Assembly: GCF_014205135.1 (NCBI RefSeq)
Contig: NZ_JACHMY010000001.1
Span: forward strand, 7,874,001 to 7,938,000
Direction: 5' to 3'
Length of the DNA stretch: 64,000 nucleotides
Source: Kribbella italica
Lineage (GTDB): Bacteria; Actinomycetota; Actinomycetes; Propionibacteriales; Kribbellaceae
Shown here one piece after another: positions 34,017 through 42,965 of the stretch. The stretch's first letter is position 1; every line of letters begins with the position of its first letter. Both the position numbers and the translations under genes were made by a program. The notes under the pieces were generated by a model, which worked only from the letters and a program-made list of their open reading frames with translations, did not search any database and was not told the origin of the DNA.

Positions 34017-36341
34017 ATGACTACGCTGTTTTCTCCTGATGAGCTTCCGGTGCCGCTCGAGCAGCCCAGGAAGGGTAAGGCCGACCCTGAGGCGTTGCTG
34101 GAGGGGCTGAATCCTCAGCAGCGGGCCGCGGTGGTGCATGCGGGGAAACCGCTGCTGGTCGTGGCCGGTGCGGGGTCGGGCAAGACCCGCGTGCTGACGC
34201 GCCGGATCGCGTACCTGCTGGGGGCGCGGGACGCGCACCCGGGGGCGATCCTGGCGATCACGTTCACCAACAAGGCGGCCGCGGAGATGCGCGAGCGCGT
34301 GGTCGACCTCGTCGGCCCGCGGGCGAAGCTGATGTGGGTGTCGACCTTCCACAGCTCCTGCGTGCGGATTCTCAGAAGGGACATCAAGCGGTTCGGGATC
34401 TCGTCGACGTTCTCGATCTACGACGCGACCGACTCGCGCCGGCTGATGACGCTGGTCTGCCGCGAGCTCGATCTCGACGTCAAGCAGTACAACCCGCGCG
34501 CCGTCCTGAACTGGATCTCCACCCAGAAGAACGAGCTGGTCGACCACGAGTCGGCCGCCTCGAAGGCCGAGAACCACCTGGAGGAGAAATACGCCGAGTG
34601 CTACCGGATCTACCAGGAGCGGCTCGCGCAGGCCAACGCGCTGGACTTCGACGACCTGCTGATGACGACGGTCAACCTGCTGCAGGCCTTCCCGGAGGTC
34701 CGGGAGTACTACCGGCGAAGGTTCCGTCACGTGCTCGTCGACGAGTACCAGGACACCAACCACGCGCAGTACACGCTGATCCGCGAGCTCTGCGGCGAGG
34801 ACGAGCCGGGGCCCAACGGCCCGACCGCGCCGCCGGCCGAGCTGATGGTGGTCGGTGACTCCGACCAGTCGATCTACGCGTTCCGCGGGGCCACGATCCG
34901 CAACATCCTCGCGTTCGAGGAGGACTTCACCGGCGCCGAGACGATCCTGCTGGAGCAGAACTACCGCTCCACCCAGACCATCCTGACCGCGGCCAACGCG
35001 GTGATCAGCCGCAACGAAGGCCGGATGGCGAAGAACCTGTGGTCCGACCAGGGCCAGGGCGAGCAGATCGCCGTGTACGTCGCCGACAACGAGCACGACG
35101 AGGCGCAGTTCGTCGCCGACGAGATCGACCGGCTGGCCGATGCCGACAAGGTGAAGCCGTCCGACGTCGCGGTGTTCTACCGGACCAACGCGCAGTCGCG
35201 GGTGTTCGAGGAAGTGTTCATCCGCACCGGCCATCCGTACAAGGTGGTCGGCGGCGTCCGGTTCTACGAGCGCAAGGAGGTCCGCGACGCGCTCGCGTAC
35301 CTGCGCGTGCTGGTCAATCCCGAGGACACCGTCTCGCTGCGCCGGATCATGAACGTGCCCAAGCGTGGCATCGGCGACCGCGCCGAGGCGGCGATCGAGG
35401 CGCTGGCCGCGCGGGACCGGATCTCGTTCGCGCAGGCGATGCGGCGGGCGCAGGACGCGCCGGCGATGGCGTCGCGCAGCGTCAACGCCGTCCAGGCCTT
35501 CGTGGACATCCTCGACGAGCTGACCGCGATGGTCGACTCGGGGGCGCCGCCGGACGACATCCTGGACGTCGCGCTGCATCGCAGCGGGTACTACGAGGAG
35601 CTGCAGAAGTCGCCGGACCCGCAGGACGAGACCCGGGTGGAGAACCTGGACGAGTTCATCTCGGTCGCGCGGGAGTTCGTCGAGGAGAAGACCGCGGCGG
35701 CCGAGCCGTCGGACCTGCAGGCGTTCCTCGAACGGGTCGCGCTGGTCGCGGACGCCGACCAGATCCCGGATGCCGCCGACGACGGTGGAGTGGTCACGCT
35801 GATGACGCTGCACACGGCGAAGGGCCTGGAGTTCCCGGTCGTGTTCCTGACCGGGATGGAGGACGGCGTCTTCCCGCACTCGCGGTCGCTGAACGACCTG
35901 AAGGAGCTCGAGGAGGAACGGCGGCTCGCGTACGTCGGCATCACGCGCGCGCGGCAGCGGCTGTCGATCTCGCGCGCGGCGGTGCGTTCGGCGTTCGGGG
36001 CGCCGCAGCACAACCCGCCGTCGCGGTTCCTGGAGGAGATCCCGTCGGAGCTGCTCGACTGGCGCCGCGACGAGTCCGCGATCACCCGCTGGTCGGGGAC
36101 GGGGACCCGCGCCGGCGGTGGGATCCCGAGCCGGTACGAGCCGGCCCGGCGTACGCCGTCGGCCTCGGACAAGCCGGTCATCAACCTGAACCCGGGCGAT
36201 CGGGTGGTCCACGACAGCTTCGGGATGGGCACGGTCGTCGTGGTTCGCGGCGAGGGGCAGCAGGCGCAGGCGGACATCGACTTCGGCTCGGAGGGCGTGA
36301 AGCGGCTGCTGCTGCGGTATGCGCCGGTGGAGAAGATCTAG
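34017..36341 (+). CDS. pcrA: ATP-dependent DNA helicase UvrD/PcrA
   Basis: A 774-residue superfamily 1 helicase that unwinds DNA 3' to 5' during repair and replication restart. Motifs are in order: GAGSGKTRVLTRRIAYL (I, about 50), VDEYQDTN (II, about 242), GDSDQSIYAFRGA (III), LEQNYRST (IV), HTAKGLEFPVVFLTGMEDGVFPH (V) and YVGITRARQRLSISRA (VI). The C-terminal Tudor-like tail (NPGDRVVHDSFGMGTVV, about 720-745) is the region that contacts RNA polymerase in the PcrA group. The length is normal. It is monocistronic. Confidence 0.95.
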   Translation: MTTLFSPDELPVPLEQPRKGKADPEALLEGLNPQQRAAVVHAGKPLLVVAGAGSGKTRVLTRRIAYLLGARDAHPGAILAITFTNKAAAEMRERVVDLVGPRAKLMWVSTFHSSCVRILRRDIKRFGISSTFSIYDATDSRRLMTLVCRELDLDVKQYNPRAVLNWISTQKNELVDHESAASKAENHLEEKYAECYRIYQERLAQANALDFDDLLMTTVNLLQAFPEVREYYRRRFRHVLVDEYQDTNHAQYTLIRELCGEDEPGPNGPTAPPAELMVVGDSDQSIYAFRGATIRNILAFEEDFTGAETILLEQNYRSTQTILTAANAVISRNEGRMAKNLWSDQGQGEQIAVYVADNEHDEAQFVADEIDRLADADKVKPSDVAVFYRTNAQSRVFEEVFIRTGHPYKVVGGVRFYERKEVRDALAYLRVLVNPEDTVSLRRIMNVPKRGIGDRAEAAIEALAARDRISFAQAMRRAQDAPAMASRSVNAVQAFVDILDELTAMVDSGAPPDDILDVALHRSGYYEELQKSPDPQDETRVENLDEFISVAREFVEEKTAAAEPSDLQAFLERVALVADADQIPDAADDGGVVTLMTLHTAKGLEFPVVFLTGMEDGVFPHSRSLNDLKELEEERRLAYVGITRARQRLSISRAAVRSAFGAPQHNPPSRFLEEIPSELLDWRRDESAITRWSGTGTRAGGGIPSRYEPARRTPSASDKPVINLNPGDRVVHDSFGMGTVVVVRGEGQQAQADIDFGSEGVKRLLLRYAPVEKI

Positions 36342-36633
36342 TACGCCGGTACTACAGGTCGGCGTGCATGCGGCCGGGCAGGTCGCTGGTGGTTGAGATC
36401 GCGGCGGCCGGAAGAGAGCTCGAGCGGCGGGTGGACGGGGAGCCCGGGTGGCTTGGGCGGCGGGTGGACGGGAGCCTGGGTGCCTTCGGCGGCGTAGCGG
36501 ATCGTCAGGCCGCAGCGCCGGTCCGGCGAGGTTCCTCGTACGGTGCCGGCGTCGCGCAGGTAGATCCGGGCCAGCGTGGTCCGCTGCCATTGGGCGCCCG
36601 AGGCGGGGTGCGCGGCGGGTCGTCGTACTGGAG
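36342..36633. other. non-coding gap with a 30-base imperfect direct repeat
   Basis: This 292-base gap between the convergent pcrA and PH-like genes has no open frame with a family match. It contains two near-identical units of about 30 bases beginning GCGGCGGGTGGACGGG (36424-36454 and 36457-36486). A palindromic TACGCCGGTA lies just after the pcrA stop. It could be decayed coding sequence. Confidence 0.45.
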
Positions 36634-37083
36634 TCAGCGGTGGGTTTCCAGTTCGGTGGTGAGCCAGCGGGCGAAGGCTTTCGGGTCCTTCAGGGTGTTG
36701 CCGGTGATGCGGAGGTTGGCGTCGCCGTGGACGGTGACTGCTTGCTCGGTGGCTGAGATCGCGGTGATGGCAGGCCACGCGAGATGGCGGCGGCCGAGGG
36801 TGACGCCCTCGGCGTCGATGGTCAGGGTCCAGGCGCCGGTGAGCAGGTAGAACAGGAAGCCCGCGACTACGATCAAGGCGACCAGGGCGAAGACGGCCCG
36901 GAAGTACGCGAGGCCGCCCCAAGGTTCTGCGCCGGTGAGGCGGGCGACGGTGCTGGTGCCGTTGGTGATCAGGAGACCCGACCAGACGACGAGCATCAGG
37001 ATGGGGAAGCGGCGGGCGCGGATGACCAGGCGGCCGGTGTCTCGGAGCGTGGTCGTCCATTCGGTGGGACCGTCGGGCGGCAA
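36634..37083 (-). CDS. PH-like membrane protein, paralogue A
   Basis: A 149-residue protein with a TTG start and a strong GAGGAGG eight bases upstream. Two membrane segments lie at about 25-45 (FPILMLVVWSGLLITNG) and 60-82 (AVFALVALIVVAGFLFYLL). A soluble tail begins AWTLTIDAEGVTLGRRHLAWPAIT, in the style of a small bacterial PH domain (bPH), and ends ARWLTTELETHR. It is tandem to a clear paralogue at 37227-37679 (both begin TTLRDxGRLV and end WLTTELET). The function is unknown. These small PH-like proteins are usually membrane associated. Confidence 0.72.
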   Translation of the reverse strand: MPPDGPTEWTTTLRDTGRLVIRARRFPILMLVVWSGLLITNGTSTVARLTGAEPWGGLAYFRAVFALVALIVVAGFLFYLLTGAWTLTIDAEGVTLGRRHLAWPAITAISATEQAVTVHGDANLRITGNTLKDPKAFARWLTTELETHR

Positions 37084-37226
37084 GGACCGGACCTCCTCGG
37101 AGAGGGTGCTCCGGGCTCGTCGACTGCGCGGGACGCCGAGCTGCGGCCGGGAGTTGGAGACGGCGATCGTCCCACGGCGAGGGGCCGTCGTACCGCGGGA
37201 GTGAGCGGCGGTTCGTCGTACGGGAG

Positions 37227-37679
37227 CTAGTGGCGGGTTTCGAGTTCGGTGGTCAGCCAGAGGGCGAGGGCCGAGGGGTCGCGGACGGTGTTGTTGGTGA
37301 TGCGGAGGTCCTCGGTGCCTTGCACTGTGACCTGTTCCTTGGCCGACGTGACGCCGGTGATCTCGGACCAGACGAGGTGCTGCGGACCGAGGGTGACGCC
37401 GGTGCCGTCGACCACGAGGGTCCAGCGGCGGGTGCGCAGGTTGTTGAGGATCATCAGCAGTGCGATCGCCGCGCCGACTGCGAGAATCGTGCGGAGGTAG
37501 GCGAAGAAGTCCCAGTCGGCGCCGCTCGACAGGTGGCCAACGGTGCGGGTGCCGTTGACCAGGAGGATTCCGCCGGAGACGACGAGGCTGAGGGTGAGAC
37601 GGGTGCGCTCAGGGCCGACGACCAGGCGGCCGTGTTCACGGAGTGTGGTCGTCCACTGGGTGGGACCGTCTGACGGCAT
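37227..37679 (-). CDS. PH-like membrane protein, paralogue B
   Basis: A 150-residue paralogue of the next gene on the same strand. It begins MPSDGPTQWTTTLREHGRLV, has two hydrophobic segments (SLVVSGGILLVNG and TILAVGAAIALLMIL), then RRWTLVVDGTGVTLGPQHLVWSEIT and the ending LALWLTTELETRH. The start ATG has GAGGAAGG at the right distance; the frame is open further upstream without family sequence. The gap to paralogue A is 143 bases, so separate promoters are possible. The pair arose by tandem duplication and has diverged to roughly half identity. Confidence 0.75.
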   Translation of the reverse strand: MPSDGPTQWTTTLREHGRLVVGPERTRLTLSLVVSGGILLVNGTRTVGHLSSGADWDFFAYLRTILAVGAAIALLMILNNLRTRRWTLVVDGTGVTLGPQHLVWSEITGVTSAKEQVTVQGTEDLRITNNTVRDPSALALWLTTELETRH

Positions 37680-37813
37680 CGGGGACCTTCCTCGGAGCGG
37701 GGAGACGGTGATCTTCCCACGAAGCCGGCAAGGATTCGGGCGTTCGCGTTGCGCGGTGAGCCTGCCGTGGGTCACTCTGGGTCTTCGGCCCTCCCCGGAC
37801 GACAGGTCCTCCC

Positions 37814-38377
37814 ATGCCCAAGGCAGCTGACAGCTCCAACCGCCGGATCATCCTGGCGGGAGCGAACCCGGGGCTGCGGCTGTTCGACGAGCACGGGAAG
37901 GTCACCGCGTACGCGTCGATCTGGATGGTCGACTGGTCGGTACGCGGATCCGGTACGGCGGTGGTGCTCTGGTTCGACGGGATCGTGCGCGTGGTCTCGG
38001 AGGACGTCGATCTCGCCGCCTGGCTGGAACGGTACTTCGTTCGCTCGTTCCTCGAGGTCCAGGGCCTGCCGTGGCACGAACCGGCGGTCGAACGCGACCT
38101 CGTCCAGGTCTCGATGAACCTCGCCGACGGCCTCAGCGCCAAGGCGGCCGACATCCAGATCGAGATGGGCGGCGTACTCGACCGGCGCCTGTTCGCGACC
38201 GACACCTTCCAGCTCGCCGAGGGCATGCACAGCCTGAGCCTGGTGATCGCCCCCGTCCGCTCCGCCACGGTCTCCATCGGCGGCGCCTCCGTCCCGGGCT
38301 TCGTCCAGGTCGACGGTTCGCACGACCGGCCGGGGTCGTCCGCTTTCCTCACCACCGCCGAGGTCTGGCGCCGCTAG
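37814..38377 (+). CDS. protein of unknown function
   Basis: A 187-residue protein with no signal peptide and no membrane segment. Features are ANPGLRLFDEHGKVTAYASIWMVDWS at the start, an aromatic-rich middle (LAAWLERYFVRSFLEVQGLPWHEPAVE), and a beta-rich end (MHSLSLVIAPVRSATVSIGGASV). Conserved-looking Trp and acidic residues suggest a soluble enzyme or binding domain. I do not recognise the family. The stop codon abuts a palindromic element (starts at 38378). It stands alone. Confidence 0.6.
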   Translation: MPKAADSSNRRIILAGANPGLRLFDEHGKVTAYASIWMVDWSVRGSGTAVVLWFDGIVRVVSEDVDLAAWLERYFVRSFLEVQGLPWHEPAVERDLVQVSMNLADGLSAKAADIQIEMGGVLDRRLFATDTFQLAEGMHSLSLVIAPVRSATVSIGGASVPGFVQVDGSHDRPGSSAFLTTAEVWRR

Positions 38378-38479
38378 CCGACATGCACCACTGATCAACC
38401 TCGTCGGCGACCGATGGCTCAGGCGTGAGCGACCCCGAACAGGCGGGTCTTGAGGGCGTTGATCAGTGGTGGGCGTCGG
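38378..38479. repeat. palindromic intergenic element, copy 4, joins two gene ends
   Basis: The arms 38378-38399 and 38458-38479 are complementary at 19 of 22 bases around GCACCACTGATCAAC. The left end begins at the base after one stop codon. The right arm contains the stop codon and last five codons of the convergent LanC-like gene (38463). The element therefore exactly fills the gap between two convergent genes. Confidence 0.87.
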
Positions 38480-39848
38480 TGGGAGTGGCCCACCAGGTGT
38501 CCATCCGCGGCTGGGCCTCAGCCGCTGCACCCTGCTCGACCACGCGGGCCGTGTGCAGCAGGTACGCCGCGATTCCCGCGGCGCCCTGCATCCAGCCGAC
38601 GGCTGGTGGGAGGAGCGGGTCCTCGTTGCGGTGCTCGGTGAAGCGCCAGTACGTGCCGCCCTCGTGGAGGGCGTGCTCGACGAGGGTGTCGGCAAGCAGC
38701 GTCGCGAAGGCCAGATCGTCGGCAGAACCCGTGCGGTGCCAGGAGTCCAGGAGGATGTCGCCGACGCCGGCGGTGCCGCAGCAGCGGCCGTCGTTGTCCC
38801 AGAAGCCTGGGTGGAGTCGCGCGGGCAGGCCCGACGTACGGACGCTGTACAGGCAGCGCTCACGCCACTCCGCGGGCGCTGCGCCGGCGACCGACTCGAC
38901 TCCCGCGGTGTCCAGCGCGGCGAAGGCCAGCGACGTGCCTGATGCGCCGTGGCACCACGTGTAGGTGAACTCGTCCTCGTCGTTGATCTCCGTCGGGATG
39001 TACCGCTGGACGACGAAGCCGCGGCCGTCGGTCCCGCCCAGGGGGACCAGCTGCTCGGAAACTGTCGTGGCGGCGGCGACCAGGTCAGGCCGGCCCAGCG
39101 CGAGGCCGCCGGACGCGAGCGTGGCCGCGATCCCGGCCAGGCCGTGGGACAGGTTCGGCATCACGGCGCCGGGCTCGTCCCGAAAGCGCCGCGGCACGAA
39201 CGGCCAGCCGAAGTCGGCTCCAGCTCCGGCCCCCGCACCAGCGCCGGCTCCGGCTCCGGCTCCGGCCAAGCCGATCTCGCTGAGCAGGATCCCGCCCGCC
39301 TGCTCGGCCAGCTCGCGCCCGGCGTCGACGCCGTGCCGTGCCGCCCACACGCCGCCGAGCAGCACTCCCGCCGTACCGAGCGTCATGTCGTGGATCCGCG
39401 CACCCGGCGCGAACCGCGGCGGCAGCATCAACGTCTGCGGCCAGCCGTCGTCCTCCGCGAGCTCCTGCAACCGCGCAACAGCAGCCCGTACGCCGTCCAG
39501 CCGCCCGATCGCGACCATCGCGCCGATCGTGCTGACCAGCCCGTCGAAGTACGTGATGTCGGAGCTGCTCGGGATCCCCCGGACCAGCCGGTGGGCGATG
39601 CCATCAGCGAGCTCGCTCTCGGCGGCCGTCCACGGCCGGCTCAGCCGGATCTCCGCCAACGTGTGAGCCAGCCCGGCGATCCCGCTGTGCATCCCGTCGC
39701 GGTCGTCCGGGACCTGCGGCTCCGCACCGCTCACACCACTGGTCGGAATCCACGGCCCGTCGTCCGCCCACCGCACCTGCCCGAGCGTCCACTGCCAGGC
39801 GGCCTCAGCCGTCTCCCGGTACGTTGCGCCCGCGCTGCTCACCGGCAC
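38463..39848 (-). CDS. LanC-like protein with CCG zinc motif
   Basis: A protein of about 461 residues with the alpha/alpha barrel of lanthionine synthetase C proteins (repeated GxxG turns: DGMHSGIAGLAHTL, LGTAGVLLGGVW, NLSHGLAGIAATL). Zinc-ligand sites are TWCHGASGTSL (Cys at about 299) and GRCCGTAGVGD (about 355), where the usual CHG is CCG. A Cys-Cys-Cys zinc site occurs in ProcM-like LanM. A Cys/His pair in the first motif could compensate. No precursor peptide or LanB/LanM partner is near. An internal Ala-Gly run (8 repeats, 39216-39267) marks a slippage-prone insertion. I use GTG at 39848. A longer form to 39965 reads low-complexity sequence. Confidence 0.8.
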   Translation of the reverse strand: MPVSSAGATYRETAEAAWQWTLGQVRWADDGPWIPTSGVSGAEPQVPDDRDGMHSGIAGLAHTLAEIRLSRPWTAAESELADGIAHRLVRGIPSSSDITYFDGLVSTIGAMVAIGRLDGVRAAVARLQELAEDDGWPQTLMLPPRFAPGARIHDMTLGTAGVLLGGVWAARHGVDAGRELAEQAGGILLSEIGLAGAGAGAGAGAGAGAGADFGWPFVPRRFRDEPGAVMPNLSHGLAGIAATLASGGLALGRPDLVAAATTVSEQLVPLGGTDGRGFVVQRYIPTEINDEDEFTYTWCHGASGTSLAFAALDTAGVESVAGAAPAEWRERCLYSVRTSGLPARLHPGFWDNDGRCCGTAGVGDILLDSWHRTGSADDLAFATLLADTLVEHALHEGGTYWRFTEHRNEDPLLPPAVGWMQGAAGIAAYLLHTARVVEQGAAAEAQPRMDTWWATPTDAHH

Positions 39849-40087
39849 ATGGTGCCACCACCCCTTCCCGACCCGTACGCCGCCCGCCCCCGCCGATCGC
39901 CGTCCGCCCCCCGCCGATCGGCCTCCGGCATGCCGCGCCAGCCCACACGCCACGGTCGGCGCCATCCAGGCGGGGGTTGCTGGTGGGGGGTGCTGGTGCG
40001 GGGCTCAGCGGCCAACAGGCCGCGTGGGGTGAGGTTGCGGCGGCCGGGCGGCGGTCGCTGAGAGTGGGCCGCGGCGCGTTCACGGGG

Positions 40088-40627
40088 CTACGTCGGTGGG
40101 GCCGCCGGCCGCGGAAGCGCGTTGCGGAGGCGGATGCCGCTGTACTCGAGGGTGCTGGTGACGACCTCGTCCCAGAAGGCGTGCAGGTTGGGCAGGACCC
40201 GGAGCTGGATGCCGGCCTCGGCGTGCAGGGCGAAGAGGTCGCCGACGCGTTCCGGCGGACCCAGGGGGACGACCTCGGTGGTGGCGACCATCGCGGCGTC
40301 GTGCTCGACGAACGACGCCGAAGGCAGCCGGTACGCGTACAGCTCGACCGTGCGGATCGCCTCGAGCCAGCCGTACTCGATCGCGTGGACGCGGGGGACG
40401 GAACCCGGGCCGATGATGCGGGCGAGGTCGTCGGGGGTGGTGCCGGGGCCCGCCCACGCCATCGCGCGGGGGCACTGCCGGGGGAACCAGTAGTCGGGGG
40501 CACGGTCGTGCCCCACGGCCCAGACGTACGGCGCCTGCTGCAGAGCGGTGGCGGCGACGTGCGGGCGGAAGACCTCGATCGCCGGGTCTTCGGAGAAGTG
40601 CAGAACCTCACCAGCCGCCGGACGCAT
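40088..40627 (-). CDS. DUF6886-type protein
   Basis: A protein of about 179 residues matching the pattern I associate with DUF6886: LHFSEDPAIEVFRPHVAATA, then YVWAVGHDRAPDYWFPRQCPRAMAW, then EHDAAMVATTEVVPLGP. It is soluble with no signal, rich in Trp, Tyr and Asp. Two in-frame ATGs lie close together, and the one at 40627 gives the family start (MRPAAGEVLHFSEDP). The function is unknown. It is monocistronic, upstream of the LanC-like gene on the same strand but about 240 bases away. Confidence 0.65.
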   Translation of the reverse strand: MRPAAGEVLHFSEDPAIEVFRPHVAATALQQAPYVWAVGHDRAPDYWFPRQCPRAMAWAGPGTTPDDLARIIGPGSVPRVHAIEYGWLEAIRTVELYAYRLPSASFVEHDAAMVATTEVVPLGPPERVGDLFALHAEAGIQLRVLPNLHAFWDEVVTSTLEYSGIRLRNALPRPAAPPT

Positions 40628-40710
40628 GCCGCACACCCTAGGAGGTACGACGGCCCGTCGGCGAACCGGTGCGCCCGCCGGTCACGAGCACCGGCGGCGA
40701 GCGGGGTGGA

Positions 40711-41598
40711 TCAGGGGTTGAGGCCGCAGACCTCGCGCAGCCACGGCATCGGGTTGATCGCCGAGCCGCCGCCGGGGTGGACCTCGAAGTGCAGGTGCGG
40801 GCCGGTGGTGTTGCCGGTGACGCCGACCGCGCCGACCTGGTCGCCGGCGTACACGGTCTCGCCGACCTCGACGCTGAACTTCGACATGTGGTTGTACCAG
40901 GTGACGGTGCCGTCGGCGTGCTCGACCTGGACCTGACGGCCGTAGGCGCCGGCCCAGTCGGCGAAGACCACTTCGCCCTTCATCACCGAGCGGATCGGCG
41001 TGCCGATCGGGGCGGCGAAGTCGGTACCGGTGTGGTTCGCGGCCCAGCGGCTGCCGCCCTGACCGAAGGTGGCGGTGATGTGGTAGCCGGAGATCATCAT
41101 CTCGCAGCGGGAGGCCGACTCGCGGAGCTTCTCGGCGGCGGCGGCCGCGGCGACCTTGGCGGCGGCCAGCGACGACGCGCGCTTGGCGGTCAGCGCCCGG
41201 GTGGCGTCCAGCTTGGCGGCGCGGGCCTTGGAGAGGCGGTCCGCGGCGGCCTGCTTCTTGGTGGTGTCGGTGCTGGTGAGCGCGACCCGGGAGGAGTCAC
41301 GGGTCGCCAGCTGACGGCGCTCGATCCGGGCCGTGGTGACCTCGGAGAGGCTGTTGCCGCCCGACAGTGCGGCGATGTTGACCGCTGAGTTCGCCTGCGT
41401 CGGCGACGCCAGGGAGCTGTGGCTGAAGCCGACAGCGCCTGCCGCCGCAGCGAGCGCTGCGGTGAGACCAACGATCTGGGTACTGCTAGGGGTGTTACGC
41501 CGGGCAACACGGTGTTTGGCGTGACGTGATGCGCCGGTCTTGCGCGCAGCACTGTTGCCTGGCGTGACGCGGTTTCCCGCGGCACGGTGCTGGGACAC
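40711..41598 (-). CDS. M23-family peptidoglycan peptidase
   Basis: A 295-residue cell-wall hydrolase. The N terminus is a long basic cytoplasmic part (about 1-40) with a membrane/signal segment IVGLTAALAAAAGAVGF (about 42-58). Next come an Ala/Lys/Arg-rich coiled-coil region (about 90-165) and the M23 (LytM) domain, with zinc ligands in WAANHTGTDFAAPIGTP (His, Asp) and TTGPHLHFEVHPGG (HxH). The enzyme would cut peptide cross-links of peptidoglycan outside the membrane. GTG start with AAAGG 7 bases upstream. The long 5' region shows no riboswitch I can name. Confidence 0.92.
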   Translation of the reverse strand: MSQHRAAGNRVTPGNSAARKTGASRHAKHRVARRNTPSSTQIVGLTAALAAAAGAVGFSHSSLASPTQANSAVNIAALSGGNSLSEVTTARIERRQLATRDSSRVALTSTDTTKKQAAADRLSKARAAKLDATRALTAKRASSLAAAKVAAAAAAEKLRESASRCEMMISGYHITATFGQGGSRWAANHTGTDFAAPIGTPIRSVMKGEVVFADWAGAYGRQVQVEHADGTVTWYNHMSKFSVEVGETVYAGDQVGAVGVTGNTTGPHLHFEVHPGGGSAINPMPWLREVCGLNP

Positions 41599-41900
41599 AA
41601 CGTGGCCTTTCGGTCACAGGGGAGGGGCACTGTCCGCTCGCCGGGAGATTTATTCCCCTGGCGGGCTCAAGCACCATAACGGACGGGTCACGAGGCGACA
41701 AACCCTGCCACCCCTGTTCGGCCCTCTCCTTCACGAAACTTTTGCATGAGCCGCTGCACGTGCATCCGCTCACCCGCCTGACAACCTGCTAGGTCAACCA
41801 GTTTCGGGCCGAGATCCTGACAAAGATCCGGCAAGTTCTGTTTTCCGTGATCAGGCGTGTCCGGACAGTGAGCAGCCGTGAACGCCGTACGGCGAACCGC
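41599..41900 (-). other. long 5' region of the M23 gene
   Basis: This 302-base gap lies between the M23 gene and a convergently ordered lipase gene on the same strand. It should hold the M23 promoter and the lipase terminator. I saw an imperfect hairpin (CGCCAGGGGAA with TCTCCCGGCG, about 41639-41664) in the leader. A c-di-AMP riboswitch, often found before such genes, was looked for but its 3' signature was not found. Confidence 0.4.
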
Positions 41901-42782
41901 TCAGGCGACCTGTTCGTCGTCAAGGTGAGCCAGAACACCAGAAATCTGGTGCACCACGTCGCCGTGAAACGGCAGCGACAGGTGCCCGACCCCACGGATC
42001 CGCACGTTCCGCGCGATCAGGTCCGGGTGCGCGATCCGCGCCCTCCGCTGCGGGACGATCAGCTGGTCCACGTCGCTGTAGAACGCCACGAACCTGGTCC
42101 GGCAGTCCGGAGCCGGCTCCGCGAGCTCGTCCATCAGGTCGCTCTCGGGCCGCAACTGCTTCACCAGCGGCCAGGGCAGCAGGCGGGCGGCGACCGTGCC
42201 CTGGTGCGGCGTGCCGAGCGTGACGCAGGTGTGCACCCGCTCGTCCCCACCGAGGCGCTGGACGTAGTACCGCGCGATCAGGCCGCCCAGGCTGTGGCCG
42301 ACGATGTGGATCTGGTCGGACCCGTACTCCTCACACAGCGCCTCGACCTCGGCGGCCATCCGCTCGGCGGTGGAGCGCACGTCCAGCGTCAGGGGCGAGT
42401 AGGAGAAGGTGTGGATCCGGGTGAACCCGCGGCGCAGCAGTTGCCGCCGCATCAGCGTGAAGACGGTGTGGTTGTCGACGATCCCGTGCGCCAGCAGGAT
42501 CGGCGTACCGGCGGCACGGACGTCACCGACGAGCAGGCTGCGCTGAGCCGGGGTGAGGCCGTCTAGGGAGAGCCGGTCCGCACGGCTGCCGGCGCGGCCG
42601 ACCAGGCCGAGCGGGTACATGGCCAGATGAGTGGTCAGCCACCCGATCTCGACCGCCGCGCCCTGCAGTACGCGCGGCGACAGCGCCGAGCGCGCGCCGT
42701 ACCGGAGTCCTTCGAGTGCTTCGCGCAGGCCGCTGCGCACGGCACCGGTCGAAAAGCCCTCGTCAACCGCCTCGGCACTCAT
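41901..42782 (-). CDS. lipase-like alpha/beta hydrolase
   Basis: A 293-residue serine hydrolase in the triacylglycerol-lipase group. The nucleophile is in HIVGHSLGGLIARYYVQRLG (GHSLG), with the oxyanion strand ILLAHGIVDNHTVF before it, an Asp in FYSDVDQLIVP and His in VGHLSLPFHGDV. There is no signal peptide, so it acts inside or at the membrane face. The frame is open to 43328. The ATG at 42782 has GAGGAG eight bases upstream and gives a sensible N terminus. It is divergent from the B12-binding gene. Confidence 0.85.
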   Translation of the reverse strand: MSAEAVDEGFSTGAVRSGLREALEGLRYGARSALSPRVLQGAAVEIGWLTTHLAMYPLGLVGRAGSRADRLSLDGLTPAQRSLLVGDVRAAGTPILLAHGIVDNHTVFTLMRRQLLRRGFTRIHTFSYSPLTLDVRSTAERMAAEVEALCEEYGSDQIHIVGHSLGGLIARYYVQRLGGDERVHTCVTLGTPHQGTVAARLLPWPLVKQLRPESDLMDELAEPAPDCRTRFVAFYSDVDQLIVPQRRARIAHPDLIARNVRIRGVGHLSLPFHGDVVHQISGVLAHLDDEQVA

Positions 42783-42965
42783 CGGCGACTCCTCACTCCT
42801 GCACCAGACCCCCCGCGCAACTGGTCTGACTTCTCTTTCACGGTAACCGGTTCCCAGAACGCGTGGCGGGGAACACACGCCTTCGTGTCTTATCCGTGAG
42901 GTGCCGCTCGGATAACCTGCGAAACTGGACGCAACGCGGCGCTCCAGTACTGAAAGGCCCGATCC

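Noticed and set aside
34002..36590. Large frame antisense to pcrA
   Set aside because: It has no recognisable domain and its sequence is fully explained by codon bias of pcrA on the other strand.
38463..39848. Lantibiotic gene cluster
   Set aside because: Only a LanC-like protein is present. I found no precursor peptide, dehydratase, protease or exporter.
41599..41900. c-di-AMP (ydaO) riboswitch before the M23 gene
   Set aside because: Such switches often precede wall hydrolases, but the conserved 3' signature was not found in the leader.
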